NCBI RefSeq assembly: GCF_000835495.1
Contig: NW_015622541.1
Coordinates: 992,001-1,056,000 of the forward strand
Direction of reading: 5' to 3'
DNA: 64,000 nt
Origin: Cladophialophora immunda
Taxonomy: Eukaryota > Ascomycota > Eurotiomycetes > Chaetothyriales > Herpotrichiellaceae
This document shows positions 1 to 11,207 of this stretch, one piece after another. The first letter of the stretch is position 1; each line of letters starts with the position of its first letter. The translations under genes were made by a program, and so were the position numbers. The notes beneath the pieces were generated by a model, which did not search any database, was not told where the DNA came from, and saw only the letters and a program-made list of their open reading frames with translations.

Positions 1-1156
1 ACAACAACTTGGATTGACCGGCTCTTGGGAAGTAGCCTCCTGGGCCGTGCATTGCTCAGGCCGTGTCCCCGCTGTCCTTGTTGGTCGATACATCTAGAAC
101 ATTATTACCCCGCTCGCAAACAGGTATCACATGCCAGCAGAAAAGCTGATCTAGAAAGCAGCCCGTACTTGGCACCTATGGCCTCTATGTACCAGCCTAG
201 ACCCCGGCAACAAATGCTGGTGAGGCTAGTAGGCTATCAGGGCCCAGGCCGTAAGAAGTAACTCGCAGCCTGATGTTGACCACCACGCGCCCACCCTACC
301 CAAAAACATATCCCCAACCCTTCGATATCCCTTCAGAAACCAGGAGTGGGAAAAAAGGACAACCCAAAAGAAAAGAGAATGTCAATCAAGCTAAAAAAAA
401 CAATCAACAGCCAGGATTCCCACCTGGTCACCCACGGTAGTACTAACTGGCCGGCATATGGCTTAAGTATGGCTGAGCGAACGGGAAGCCCTGCTTTCCA
501 TATCCTATGGTCGATTGCGGGAGAGAATGTTGCACATGAGTATATATGTTATGCCATTGCATCTAAGGGTTTCCGATTCCATAAATTGTGCAATGGTAAT
601 TAAATCCGTGACCAAGGATCAATCAGTGACCTGCTGTAGTCGTTAGTAAGACAGGTAATCAATTGCAGATCGCAAAGTTTTCCAAACAAAAACATGTTTA
701 TAACTCGAAGAGTTTCATCTTCCCTTTGCGATTTGCGATTTCCTACCAACGTTCCTCTTCACTCGCCGTTTATCCTCTGATCCGTGGCTATGGCGCATGG
801 CGAGTGGCGCAAATCCCACAGAACTCGAAATTCTTCACGCTGTTCCCCCCCCCCTCTCTCTCTCCAATCTATCGACGCTCCTTGGAAGCCACGTCTTCTA
901 GCCATGTTACGCTCTCCACTGCCGACTCTCGCGCTCTAGGCTGGAGAAAACAGTAAATAGGAGAGGGAGACATCCAGCTCGTTCAGAGGTTCGCGTTGAG
1001 CTCGAGAAAGCGCGCCTTCGGTCTGGTCAGGTCAGTGTCAGGTCAGTGTCAGTCTGTCTTGTTGCGACGCCGTTGCCTGTCCGGGCCGGCGCAAGGTCTC
1101 CCCTCGAAACGGTGTTGCAAATCGGGGGGTTCGCCGTCCCTGTCTTCAGAACCGGT

Positions 1157-1186
1157 CTGGATCTGGATCTGGATCTGGACCTGGAC
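1157..1186. repeat. Hexanucleotide tandem repeat, five units
   Basis: Three copies of CTGGAT are followed by two copies of the variant CTGGAC. The array lies in apparently non-coding DNA about 110 bases left of the microsatellite. Confidence 0.85.
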
Positions 1187-1291
1187 CAGAAACAACGGCG
1201 TGGCCATGTGGAAGAAGCCCGGTCATTCCAGGACCGCCTGAGACAGAGGACGCCGTGGGGCTGGGCTATGGTGTTCGTAGGTACCTATCAG

Positions 1292-1292
<1 letters not shown>

Positions 1293-1350
<58 letters not shown>
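1293..1350. repeat. Compound (CA)19(GA)10 microsatellite
   Basis: A perfect dinucleotide run of about 19 CA units (1293-1330) passes directly into about 10 GA units (1331-1350). The long open frames across this position are artefacts of the repeat. Confidence 0.95.
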
Positions 1351-1351
<1 letters not shown>

Positions 1352-2018
1352 GACCTAGGACACGGAAGCCGCCAAACATCAAGGCGCGACCGCAACCAGA
1401 ATCTCAACACGCAGCAAGAACTCGTTCGACTGCAGAAGGAGGGAGATGGCAAGATATCCATCTCCGGGGCAGAGATGAAATAGATCGCGAAACCCCGGTG
1501 ACGGACTCGCAGCTCGCAGCGTGGCAAGGCTCTTCCTCGGACGGGGAGTCAGTGAGGGAAAACGGGAATCCCAAAGAGAACATGGCATGTGGAGGCGTTG
1601 CGAAGTTCACTGGAAAGAGAATGCGAGAAGCTCTGGAACAAGCTCGACCTTCCAGCCGAACAGACAAGGCACCAACGGCCCTGCAACAGAGATAAAAGAA
1701 GCACGATAGTAGTAAAGAAACAAACCAACTTTCGACTTAGTTGCAGGTTAATGAGAAAGGCGTAGAAAGGAGCCACTTGCAGCACTAATGTCAAATCAGA
1801 GGACAGCAAGCAGAGCAGGAGTCGCAGGTTGACGTCCAATAAAGTCATGTCCCTGCAGGACACTTCGTGCTCCATTTCCAGAGTTGTTTCAGCGTTGATG
1901 GCCGTATTTTGGTCCGATCAAAATCCTCCTCCCCTAAATATCCTGCCCGTCGCTAAATCCCCATCGACGAGATGGGATCCGGCCTTCTCTTCAAAATGGC
2001 GTCAACTTTTTCTTGGTA

Positions 2019-4538
2019 TTATCCCAGCATCTCCACATCGAGGCCGATGGCTCTCATGAACAGGTTGACATTCCCTAGTCGAACGCTCGACATTTCGGGT
2101 GGTAATGTCTTGCTCTGAAGCACTGTCTCCATAACTCTGTCTTTAACACCGATGACCAGCCTCTGTTGTTGGTCGGGGCTGGCGCATATGCCGGTGGCAG
2201 CCAGGAATTGCCAAACGTACATATCGTCACCAGAGTTGACCGGGCCAGGGAATAGAGAACCAAGAAGAGGCTCCAACATGTCAAAAAGGCGACTATATAG
2301 CATGGTCCACTGTTGCCAATCCTGATCACTCACTGACCCAGCCTCCTTCACCAATTCGGCACGGGTCAATAGCATCGTCAGCATACCAAGCCCAATCTTG
2401 GTATGTGCAACGACCGAGATGTTCGTGTGATCGATGAGAAGCCCGAGCAATCCGGTGATGATATTGACGGGTGCTTCGCTAACATGAGATAACAAGCACG
2501 GCATGACGGCTTGTGAGAATAGCTCGATCTCTTCCCGCACAAGGGGAGGAGGCTGTACCTCCCCAGGCGCAGGACGGGCGTCCTTGACTACATCAAGCTG
2601 ATCAAGGTGGACCACAATCATTGTCAAGATGGTCAGTCTTTTGTCCTGATCAATTTGATGGAAGACACGCGGAATGGCCTTCTTGCCTTTGGCAAATGAT
2701 AGAAATGCAATGAAGGGATGAGGAATGGTCGATCCGGGGACTATAGGATCGAGGACCTTGAGATCTTGCCATAGAGTGTTGCCGAGTTCCTGTTGCTTTT
2801 GCCGCCACTCAAGGTGTGCCTGGATTGAATCAGCGTCGCCCTCGGTGGGTGGAGGCGGCATTTGTCGTTCATGATCCTCCAGGCGCATCAGGATCGTGTA
2901 CACAGCTTCGATGTTCTTCAAAATTGTTTTGCGGTCACTGACTCCACTTGCTCGTTTGGCACCTGTTGGTCGGGAGTCGATGCCCTCCTGTCGTTTGATA
3001 TTGAGCAAAGGCTTCGGTGTCTTTGCATTGCTGAATGATATTTTACCCAAGCTACCTTCAATGATCAGCTGCTTATTCTTGGGTTTGAGCTTGGCTGCTT
3101 CAACTGCACGCTGGACTTGTTGCTGCATTCTCTGCATGTGGTTGTCTCCATTGATCTGCTGCCGTCTGCCACCTACACGAGTCCCCGTCTGGAAGAGATA
3201 GGTTTGCGCAAAGTGACCCAGCGGTTGAGTAGGATGTTGTCTTGGAGCGCCGCGGATTTGACTGTAGACCTGGTAATAGAAATCCTCGTTGAGAGCAGCT
3301 TCGGGATTGGAATCCGTGGAGCTCCCTGTAGCCGCTACCAATTGTTGAAGTTGAATTCGAGTGATAAAGTTCTTGTCCTGGGGTGTCATTAACCCATTTC
3401 CTTTGGAAAGCAGGAAGATCTTGTGGTTTCTCTTCGCCCTTTTGGCGTCTTCTTCCAGATATGCTCGTCGCTGTTCTTCAGAGAGTTCCATTAGCTGTTG
3501 AGGATGAGTTATGATTGGCAAGCCACCAGACCCTTGAGGTCCGAGTGGCGGGATAGGTTGAGACCTGTCAAGGCTTGGCTGAGGTGAATGACGGGCCCTA
3601 TTTGGGTTCTGCAGAATCTGGAGCGGCTGCTGAGGCTGCGGAGGCGCACGCGGCTGTGAGGGCATCCGATTGTGGCTTCTAGGACCATCGAGCGGAGGTT
3701 GTGGTTGTGGTTGTGGTTGAGGTTGAGTTGGTAAGCCGGGGGGAAGTCCCATTGGTTGGTAGTGCTGTGGAGATTGTGAATGCATTGGCTGAGTTGGGAA
3801 CGGATATGGCTGAGGTTGAGGGAATGGAAGCTGTGACTGTCTCGCTTGAGATTCACCAAGCATAGCCGCCTCAACCTGTTCAAGGGTCATCATTGGATGT
3901 GGTAACATAGGTGCCGGTGGAGGTGAGGGTTGAGGAGCAGCGGGCAAGGCTGGAGCAGCGCTACGAGCCGTACTGATGCGGCCATCGCCAGACGGAGGAG
4001 CAGCTGTGCTGGACCTGGTGCCCCAGGCCCCAGATTTTGCTTGAATATCTGGAATGTAACCCGGATCTTGATATTTCTCATAACCGGTCTTTTTGGCCTT
4101 TGTGGGTTGCGGAGCCGCTGCACCTGGCGGCTGATGAGGATGTTGCAAGTTATAGCGCATATGCTCTTCATTGATGACATTTGAGACTTGTGCCGTTTTT
4201 CCAAAAAAGTCGTAGTCTTTTCCCACCGAGCCGTGGCCGATTGCGCCCTCGGCGCCACCACCAAAGGTATCGTCGTTGAAGTCATCGCCGGCCTCCTCGA
4301 GTTGATCGCCTAGCCCATCGTAGGTATCTTCGAAGTCAAGACTGGAACGAGGACTTAGTACTGTATGTCTTGCTTGTCAAAGTCGGTTCACTTACATCTC
4401 GTCCTGGTTGTCTTGGAAGGCCTGCAATTTCCGAGCTTTTGCGACTTCGGCGAAGGGGTTTGTGTGCTCAAAAATGCCCTTGCCAGCGCCTTCAGGCTTG
4501 TCCCTGGGAAGGGAAGTATCGAAGCCGAAGAAGGACAT
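2019..4538 (-). CDS. PAT1: PAT1-family mRNA decapping activator, 821 aa
   Basis: Two exons: 4538-4396 (starts MSFFGFDTSLPRDK) and 4341-2019, with a 54-nt intron (donor GTAAGT, acceptor CAG) that restores one frame of 822 codons including TAA. The N-terminal part is acidic and holds the conserved MSFFGFDTSL start; the next ~250 residues are Pro/Gln-rich and probably disordered; the C-terminal half is the helical Pat1 core, with the run IEAVYTILMRLEDHERQ and a helical-repeat-like end. In the family (yeast Pat1, human PATL1) this protein bridges Dcp2, Lsm1-7 and Dhh1, promotes decapping and represses translation in cytoplasmic P-bodies. The start was chosen because the intron joins it in phase to the long frame. 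It is divergent from the KTR gene, sharing a ~950-bp upstream region. Confidence 0.93.
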
Positions 4539-5483
4539 GGCTGCAGTCTCCAAAATGAGCTGAACTGGCCAAATTCAGAATGGCAGTTCTGTTATTTTCA
4601 CCCCACTGCAATCCACCTCTTTTCTCGACGGTGACCAGAGCGCAATGCCTATTCGCATGATACAGAGGGAGAGAAAAGGTAGAGCAAGGATGCTATGACA
4701 TGACCTGGTGGAGATGGCAAAGTGACCCTCACTCGTAGACCGTTCAATGATCAAACGATGGTGTTGTGAATGGCGAGGTCCTCGTATTGCTGGATTGTGG
4801 GATGCAGTATGTAAACGGCAGGTGACGGTGGATGGGCTGCTAACTGGAATCGGTGACGCAGACTTGTCTCGAAACGGGCGAGCCTGGCGATTGGTGAGGT
4901 GTCTGGTGCTAAGCCTCTGGGCTCTAGTTGCAGCCTTCGGGGGCCCCTTCCCGCCTAAGTTGCCCACACCTAGCCTATTAGGCGGGCGCGCAAGCCATCC
5001 CGTTACCCGAATCACGCATCCAGATGCCACGTCCAGGGGGCCGCTACCAAAAAAGCAGCCTACGTCTTCAGCCCCATGTGCCCGAGTGCAGCTAAACCGG
5101 AATTGAGGCGTCCCTTTCTATCACTACAGAAAAGTTTCCTGCAACACGTTGTCTCGGGGCTTGCGCGTCTTCCTGCGGCTCTCCCTATTGCGAACTGAAA
5201 TGTTTCCTCGACCTACTTCACTCCTTTAAACACCTTCACCCTCTGAGCGACGAGATTTCTTTGTTTCCAAGCCCTTTTCCACGTCGTGTTTCTGTCTCAG
5301 CGTTGGGCTACTCAGTTTAACCTCGACCAGTCAGCCTCATGTGCTGATCGCACCGTTTCAGGCTGCCCGATTTCCTCCACGAGCCTCACTCGTCTTTCCA
5401 GTCTTTACTGCCAATACGACAGTGGTGGTCCCCTGGTCCGCTTCCTCGTCTCCTTTTAATATTACCGGCTTCTCTCGCCCAAG
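4539..5483. promoter_or_regulatory. Divergent upstream region of PAT1 and KTR
   Basis: About 945 bp between the two start codons. No convincing exon was found. It should contain both 5' UTRs and both promoters; the stretch 5200-5480 before the KTR start is pyrimidine-rich, as is common upstream of fungal start codons. No TATA box or named operator was recognised with confidence. Confidence 0.5.
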
Positions 5484-6871
5484 ATGGCGACCGGCTCGGG
5501 GAGATATCTTCGTTATATACTCTTTGCGGTTTTTGTGAGTTACACGGAACCCGGCCAGCCCAAGTCTGAGACATTGAATGCTGACTTGACATGAACAGGG
5601 AATTACCATCATCTACTTTATTTCCACCTCGTCACTGCCCTCCTACGCCCAACCACTGACCTCGGGTACGGCCTTCTCGTGGGAACGACCTGGAGAGTCC
5701 ACGCCGAGTTCGAGTACCAACGAGATAGACGATTCCATTCATCTCCCGCAGACGACTTCTGTTGTGGAGTCTTCACAGTCCGAGGAAACAACGACCCCTA
5801 ACGTGATTCCTACCATTCCCTCGGAACTCTCCCCTCCCGCTCCAGGCGAACGAATCAATGCGACCTTTATAACCCTGGCAAGAAACACCGATATCTGGGA
5901 GATAGCCCGCTCAATCAGACAAGTCGAAGACCGCTTCAATAGGAACTACAACTACGACTGGGTCTTTTTGAACGATAAACCCTTTGATGAGACATTTAAA
6001 AAGGTAACGACTTCTCTCGTCTCGGGCAAGACACATTATGGCGAAATTCCCGTCGATCACTGGTCATTCCCGCCATGGATCGATCAAAAGAAGGCTGAGG
6101 CCGTCCGGGAAGACATGCGCCGGAGGAAGATTATCTATGGCGACTCAGTCAGTTACCGACACATGTGCCGATTCGAGTCAGGTTTTTTCTTTCGTCATCC
6201 GCTGCTTCAGCAATTCGAGTACTACTGGCGAGTCGAGCCCAGCATTGAGCTGTTCTGCGATATCCATTATGATCCTTTCCGGTTCATGAAAGAGAACAAG
6301 AAAAAGTACAGCTTCGTCCTAAGCCTGTACGAATACGTCGAGACCATTCCAACGCTGTGGGATAGCACAAAGAAGTTCATCAAGGCGCATCCTGAACACA
6401 TCTCTCCAGATAACTCGATGGGATTTTTGAGCGACGACGGAGGTGACACATACAACAAATGCCATTTCGTGAGTTCTCCAAGAAGTCATTTGTCTTCTTG
6501 TTTCTAATCTTTGTTAGTGGTCAAACTTTGAGATTGGTAACCTCGACTGGCTCCGATCGAAACCTTACATTGACTTCTTCGAAACCCTTGACAAAGACGG
6601 TGGTTTCTTCTACGAACGTTGGGGCGATGCTCCAGTGCATTCCATCGCTGCTAGTCTACTCCTAAGGAAGGACGAGATTCATTTTTTCAATGATATCGCC
6701 TACTACCACGTCCCCTTCACACATTGTCCAACGGGAGAGGACGTTCGCAGGAAACTCCGTTGCCACTGTAACCCGGCCGACAACTTCGACTGGAAGCCGT
6801 ATAGCTGTACATCTCGGTTTTTCGACCTCAACAAGCTTAAGAAGCCCGAAGGGTGGGAGACTCAGGTATGA
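5484..6871 (+). CDS. GT15 (KRE2/MNT1/KTR-type) alpha-1,2-mannosyltransferase, 424 aa
   Basis: Three exons: 5484-5534, 5599-6468, 6518-6868, then TGA at 6869-6871. The second splice rebuilds the family signature CHFWSNFEIG, which confirms it. The product is a type II Golgi membrane protein: a short cytosolic N-terminus, one signal anchor around residues 9-26, a Ser/Thr-rich stem to about residue 80, then the GT15 catalytic domain. The domain begins at [11 protein letters not shown] and includes the motifs [19 protein letters not shown] and FFNDIAYYH; the Glu of SNFEIG is the family's proposed catalytic residue. Such enzymes transfer mannose from GDP-mannose to O- and N-linked glycans of secreted proteins. 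The exact paralogue (KTR1, KTR4 or other) was not decided. The stop codon context is unusual: TGA CTA G, followed by a long open frame in phase (separate entry). Confidence 0.93.
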
Positions 6872-7177
6872 CTAGCCGGCGGTGATGTCGGAAGCCCAGG
6901 CAACAACAATGGAAACGGCGATGGTAACGGCGACAAGCAAAACGAATCAGAGTCAGGCGTTTCCCTGTCGTGGGAGATTTTTAAATATGCATGCATTACG
7001 TTTAGCGTTGGATTGGTCTTGACGATTACTTTGATGAGGATTCCCTGGACGAGACGCAAGTTGCTTTCGTGGGCGGAACGCCTCGCGGAATGGCACGAAA
7101 GCGGACTCGACCGCGACGAGGATGAAAATTGGTACAAAAAGCCGGAGAGGCCTTCAAGGTCGGACAACTCTGGTTGA
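6872..7177 (+). other. In-frame C-terminal extension of KTR beyond a leaky TGA (candidate readthrough)
   Basis: After TGA 6869-6871 the same frame is open for 101 codons, to a second TGA at 7175-7177. Seen in the sequence: a Gly/Asn/Asp-rich linker (about 6878-6958), a hydrophobic stretch of about 22 residues (about 6977-7042; core ITFSVGLVLTITLM), then a basic and Trp-containing amphipathic tail (RIPWTRRKLLSWAERLAEW) and an acidic-to-basic end. This is protein-like composition, not random 3' UTR. UGA CUA is the known readthrough context in fungi and animals, and a following G is often present in the strongest cases. Readthrough would give a 526-residue form. The alternatives are a retained or spliced 72-nt intron (6866-6937, poor AAG acceptor, no good branch site) or a recently acquired stop. 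Confidence 0.6.
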
Positions 7178-8765
7178 TCAGGTGGTTTCAGGGGACCGGG
7201 TCGCGGACCACCTCCTCGGCGCATCGAAGGATTTCCCGGCGTGTTCGGTTTGTTTCTCATGCTCTCAAAGACGTGGAGGCATCAATCCGGCGCCGCCAAC
7301 CACTTCTTTACCTTCGAACACCGTTTGCAGTGGCGGACATCTCAGAAATGGCCTCCGTTGGAGAAATTGGATGGCTTCAGCAGGACAGACATTCAAACCC
7401 ATCTTATACCTACGAGTTACTCAACGAGGAAGTGGTCGAGCACCGAACATCCTGTCCAACAACGCGAAGGAGGCAGAACTGGGATCGTCTAGAGAAGCAC
7501 TGCTTCCTTGGCCCTTTTACTTTTGCATGAGAGGCGTTGGTCAGTGGGTTAGGGCTACGGATTCAGGGATTGGGCTATTGAACTATTGGGAAGAGCGAAC
7601 ACATTGGAGGGAGCATCAAAAAGCTTTCATGGCACTAAGGGAATGAGAGCCTGTGTCCCTCGTCTCCTCTCGTCTCGCACCGCAATGCATTGTGATGCAC
7701 CAGGGCTGGACGATAGAGGCATTTGTGCACTGTGAAGAATGAGCTGGGATGCACGGTATCATTATTCATGGCACGCATTGGAACCCCCCCTGGAGGCAGG
7801 ACGCACCGGTGCACAGTGCACAGTATGTAGTATAGGAAACAAGCGGAACCTGGCCTAGGATCATTCAATCAGAGACGGGTTGTACACATTGGGACTTGAC
7901 ATAATTGCCTCTTTTGACGCTCCTTGTGTGTATATGTCTTCCGCATCTCTGGCCCCTGACACGAGCTTCACGTGGTATGTTTGACATTTTACATTTTACA
8001 TATACATACAAGAGGGGCACTTTCGTCCCGATCCAGGCTACACCTCCATCTCTATTCCATGTCCTCGATACAGTCGCGTTCCCAATCTCAAATCTCCAAC
8101 GCTATCCCTGTGCTCGGCCTCTCTAGCGGCACTTCGTCCTCGATCCAATGCACAGCTCATCTCCAGGCCAGGCGGGCATTTGGTTTTGCGCCACTTTCAA
8201 ATGATCAGGTTAGATCGCGTTGTTTGTAGCGCAAGTACGGTGGACTTCGGTTGCGGGATTGCTCGGCTGGATGGTCCAAAGGTAATATGTTCGTCTCTCT
8301 GGAGTGTGGTCTGTAGGAGCGTGCGAAGGGAGGTGTAGGAGAGAGGATCTGAATTCGGTAGACTGTCATCGAGTGAATGGAAAGGACGATCGTACGGTAA
8401 CATACGCTGAGAGATTGGGTCTGAGTCTGGTTCGGATCCGGGTCCAGATTTGCGGAGCGGCCGTTCTTGCGGTGGGCATAAGGTGGTACCGTAGAGGTGG
8501 ACTTGACTTCCATCCACAGCACCAATTGAGGTGTGTATCCTGTATCAGCACAGGGGACACAGTTGACATCTCGAGGCCCCTCCTGGTTTGCAACCCTTTG
8601 ATCATATGCTGAGAGCACCGTCAATTTAGAGAGACAACGGAAGCTCTACATCTCCTTGCTTCTCACTGATCTCCATTGGCTGTCTTGTCTCTCCGTCATC
8701 TGAACCTGAAGTTGAGTCGGCTTGATCCAGATTCAACCTTCGCTCTGAGAAAGGCCAATCCACGA
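7178..8765. other. Convergent gap between KTR and uS12m
   Basis: Nearly 1.6 kb between two genes that end towards each other. The first ~80 bases still read as Gly/Pro/Arg-rich in the KTR frame, after a second TGA. A minus-strand frame at 8197-8517 looks mildly protein-like but has no ATG start and no recognised homologue. No RNA gene or repeat was recognised. The region should contain both 3' UTRs. Confidence 0.45.
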
Positions 8766-9526
8766 TTATGTCGTCTTCGGCTTCTTGGTGCCGTATTTGG
8801 ATCGACTGGTCATTCGTGTGGGCACACCTCCCTGTAAAGCCATAACGCGGCATCGTCAGTCAATGCTTTTCGTAGACCCATTATACCACTGTTTCAAGAT
8901 CATCCGTCGCACTTCGTCTCTTTTTCCAACACTTTGCTTCCTCGACGCTAGCAAATGCCCCTGATCCGCACTGCCCTGGGCGACGCCACGCCCGAAGAAA
9001 CAGACAAAAAAAAGGACAGAACCGCAGAACTCACCAGATCAAAAGCCCCCCGGACCAAATGATATCTGACACCCGGACAATCCTGGCTCCTGCCGCCCCT
9101 GACTAGAACGACGCTGTGCTGCTGCACATTGTGGCCCTCGCCGGGGATGTACGCGGAGATGACCCTGCCGCTGGACAGCCTGACCTTGGCGGTCTTGCGC
9201 TGACCCGAGTTGGGCTTCTTGGGCTTGGTGATGCCGACCTTGAGGCACACGCCCTTCATGGCGGGCCGGTTGGCGGCGCTGAGCGCCGGGGAGACGGCGT
9301 GGCGGAGTTTCTTGGGCTTGCGCGAGCCCAGGCGCGTGCGGATCTGGTTCAGCGTCACCGCGCGGGCGGGCGTCGTCGAGAAGGCGCGGTGGTGCGGACT
9401 ACACAGCAGCGTCGGTGCCGTGGGAGCTCGGAGGGTCGCTGGTGTAGATTTTGAAGGGGCGGAGATGGTCAGGCGTGTCAGGGCGCGGAGAGCGTGAAGG
9501 GCTCGAAGGGAAGGGACGGGACGCAT
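8766..9526 (-). CDS. Mitochondrial small-subunit ribosomal protein uS12m, 185 aa
   Basis: Two exons: 9526-9035 and 8831-8766, separated by a 203-nt intron (donor GTGAGT, branch CTGAC, acceptor ACAG). The splice joins VRGAFDL to [19 protein letters not shown], the canonical end of S12. Residues 1 to ~60 form an Arg/Ser/Ala-rich mitochondrial presequence ending near AFSTTPARA; the mature part has the S12 hallmarks [24 protein letters not shown] and the [11 protein letters not shown] loop, which belongs to the decoding centre. Its role is decoding fidelity in the mitoribosome. An upstream in-frame GTG exists at 9544, but the first ATG gives the typical presequence, so it was chosen. Confidence 0.95.
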
Positions 9527-10039
9527 CTTGGAGGTTATGGCCACAAAGATATTGTGTTGGCAGATGAGGGAAAGGAAAACAAGAGCGTGGAAGCTGTGAG
9601 GACAAATTTGATGATGCGAGGCATTGAAATCCGAAGCTCCAGTTGGTGCACGGACCTGGAGCTGGCACTAAGCCTAATTCAGTCGCAGCCTCGCAGCCTC
9701 GCAGCCTCTCGGCCTGCTTCACCTCTTCCCCCGAGACAATGTATATGTGGATCTATTCGAATTCATATCTAATGTATCTCTATCGTTTACCTGAGACAGG
9801 ATATTCTCCAGACGTAGTTCCCATCAAAGTCAGGGAGACCTGAGACCTCGCGAGCTGAGGAACGGTGAAGGAAGTGCTGCAGAGCGGCATGGAGGCCCAG
9901 TAGATATTGCTCCGCGAATGCTTCAACAAGCGCAGTGCGTCCGTGAATAGGCAGACTTGCCGCTTCCCGTGACACCGTCCAATGCTGTGTGCTATTCCGC
10001 CGCGTGACTTTTTCGCATCGCACCGTGAACCCCTCTTCT
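9527..10039. other. Upstream region of uS12m
   Basis: This 513-bp gap lies upstream of uS12m and downstream of the GNAT gene. It contains a three-copy 8-bp tandem repeat (unit TCGCAGCC) at about 9683-9706. No gene was recognised. Confidence 0.5.
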
Positions 10040-10762
10040 CTACGCCTCCAGCCTCCTCATCGTCCTCAAATCCTTCCAGAACCACACCTCGTCCACCAGC
10101 CGCCCGTCGCGCGGCGAGTACCCGTACTCCCTGACGACGCCGAGCCTCTCGTAGCCGAGGCGGGGGTAGACGAGCTCGGCGCCGGACCCGACCTCGGTGT
10201 CGAGCATGAGATTCCAGCGGCCCAGACCCACGGCGACGCCCTCGAGCCGGGCCATCAGCTGCCTCGCGATGCCGCGGCGGCGGTGCAGGGGCGAGACGAA
10301 GAGTTTCTGCACGAGGGCGCGGAAGGGCCCGGTCTGCGAGAAGGGCGTCGCCAGGGACACGACGCCGGAGACTTCCAGCTCTTCCGTCCCGGGGGGGTTG
10401 GCTGTCGTGTCAAGAGCGGTGTTGGAGGGAGCCTGGTTGGGTGAAGAGGGGGTTGTCGAGCGGATGACCGGCCAGACTCTTCCCTCGGCGTGCCAGGGCG
10501 CCGGGGCGTCCTTGTCGGTCGTGCGGTCCTTGACTTTGGATAGGCAGATGATGATCTGTCGCTCGCCGCGACTGACCTCCCTCGCACGCTCCTCCCACCA
10601 CTGATAGATCTGGGGGTGTGACAACGGAGGGAGGAACGTGGCCAGGGTGCCGTCGTTCAAGACGCACGAGGCGTGGATGTGGGCTATGCCGTCGATGACT
10701 GAAGAGACATCGGGAGTAGAGGCCGTCAAGAGGTGAATGCCTGGGACAAGGGGCTCAGACAT
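10040..10762 (-). CDS. GNAT-family N-acetyltransferase, 240 aa
   Basis: A single uninterrupted frame with an ATG at 10762 and a stop at 10040. The C-terminal half has the GNAT core: a beta strand followed by motif A, FVSPLHRRRGIARQLM, whose R-R-x-G-I-A loop binds the pyrophosphate of acetyl-CoA, then a strand and helix around WNLMLDTEVGSGAELVY and LGYERLG near the end. Residues ~95-135 form a Pro/Ser/Thr-rich insertion between the N-terminal strands and the core. The acceptor substrate cannot be told; it could be a small amine or an antibiotic-like compound. Many fungal GNATs of this size are uncharacterised. Confidence 0.85.
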   Translation of the reverse strand: MSEPLVPGIHLLTASTPDVSSVIDGIAHIHASCVLNDGTLATFLPPLSHPQIYQWWEERAREVSRGERQIIICLSKVKDRTTDKDAPAPWHAEGRVWPVIRSTTPSSPNQAPSNTALDTTANPPGTEELEVSGVVSLATPFSQTGPFRALVQKLFVSPLHRRRGIARQLMARLEGVAVGLGRWNLMLDTEVGSGAELVYPRLGYERLGVVREYGYSPRDGRLVDEVWFWKDLRTMRRLEA

Positions 10763-11207
10763 GGTTTGTGCAGTCTCCTCTCGCAGAAAGTATTTACTAT
10801 CCAGGCCAAGATGTAGCTTAATTAGATAACTCCCAAATAATAATAAAAAGTCCTGGCGACAAGATGAAATGTACTGCTTATATGGTTATATACTACTCCT
10901 GCCCGTGGCTTGCCCTCTGCATTCTGATCGAGGTAACGTACAACTACCTGGCTCGGGCATGCACGTATGTATTCTGTAGGGCGCGTCTCTATGATGGTCA
11001 CCCAAGCGGGTCCTTTGGATGGCGAAATGTTCCATTTGTAAAAATGCCGGAGCCTGAATGGACGAGATGCGTTTATTGCTCCAGAACTAGAGCATTAGCT
11101 CCAGGCATCCAGCCAGGCAGAAGGACAACGAGAGGAATCTCTCTAATAAGCAGAGTTCGAGTCCAATATGTCAGTCTTTCATGCACCAAGTTCCATCCGT
11201 CTAGCTC
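10763..11207. other. Gap upstream of the GNAT gene
   Basis: Upstream of the GNAT start and downstream of the large orphan gene. It is rather AT-rich near 10800-10860. No exon or RNA gene was recognised. Confidence 0.5.

Larger units (their letters stand above)
1..2018. other. Non-coding stretch left of PAT1
   Basis: No reading frame here looks like a real protein: the open frames are short, overlap on both strands and show no recognisable domain. The stretch holds a hexamer array (1157-1186), a compound CA/GA microsatellite (1293-1350), pyrimidine-rich patches near 847-870 and the region just beyond the PAT1 stop at 2019, which should contain its 3' UTR and polyadenylation site. A gene lying mostly to the left of the window could reach in, but no exon was identified. 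Confidence 0.6.

Noticed and set aside
1046..1695. Long overlapping open frames on both strands around the microsatellite
   Set aside because: They exist because CA/GA repeats contain no stop codons; the translations are Thr-His, Arg-Glu or Cys-Val runs with no domain.
6866..6937. Intron removing the KTR stop codon in frame (72 nt)
   Set aside because: It keeps the frame, but the donor GTATGA is weak, there is no pyrimidine tract or good branch site, and it would cut out the linker that looks like protein. It is kept as the competing explanation.
8197..8517. Minus-strand frame with mildly protein-like composition
   Set aside because: It has no ATG start, no upstream exon that joins in phase, and lies in the 3' region of uS12m.
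8626..8853. Minus-strand 75-codon frame starting [12 protein letters not shown]
   Set aside because: It overlaps the second exon of uS12m in another phase, and its ATG lies inside that intron; the uS12m ending explains the sequence better.
11140..11180. Possible tRNA-like TTCGAGTCC segment
   Set aside because: The surrounding sequence cannot form acceptor, D and anticodon arms.
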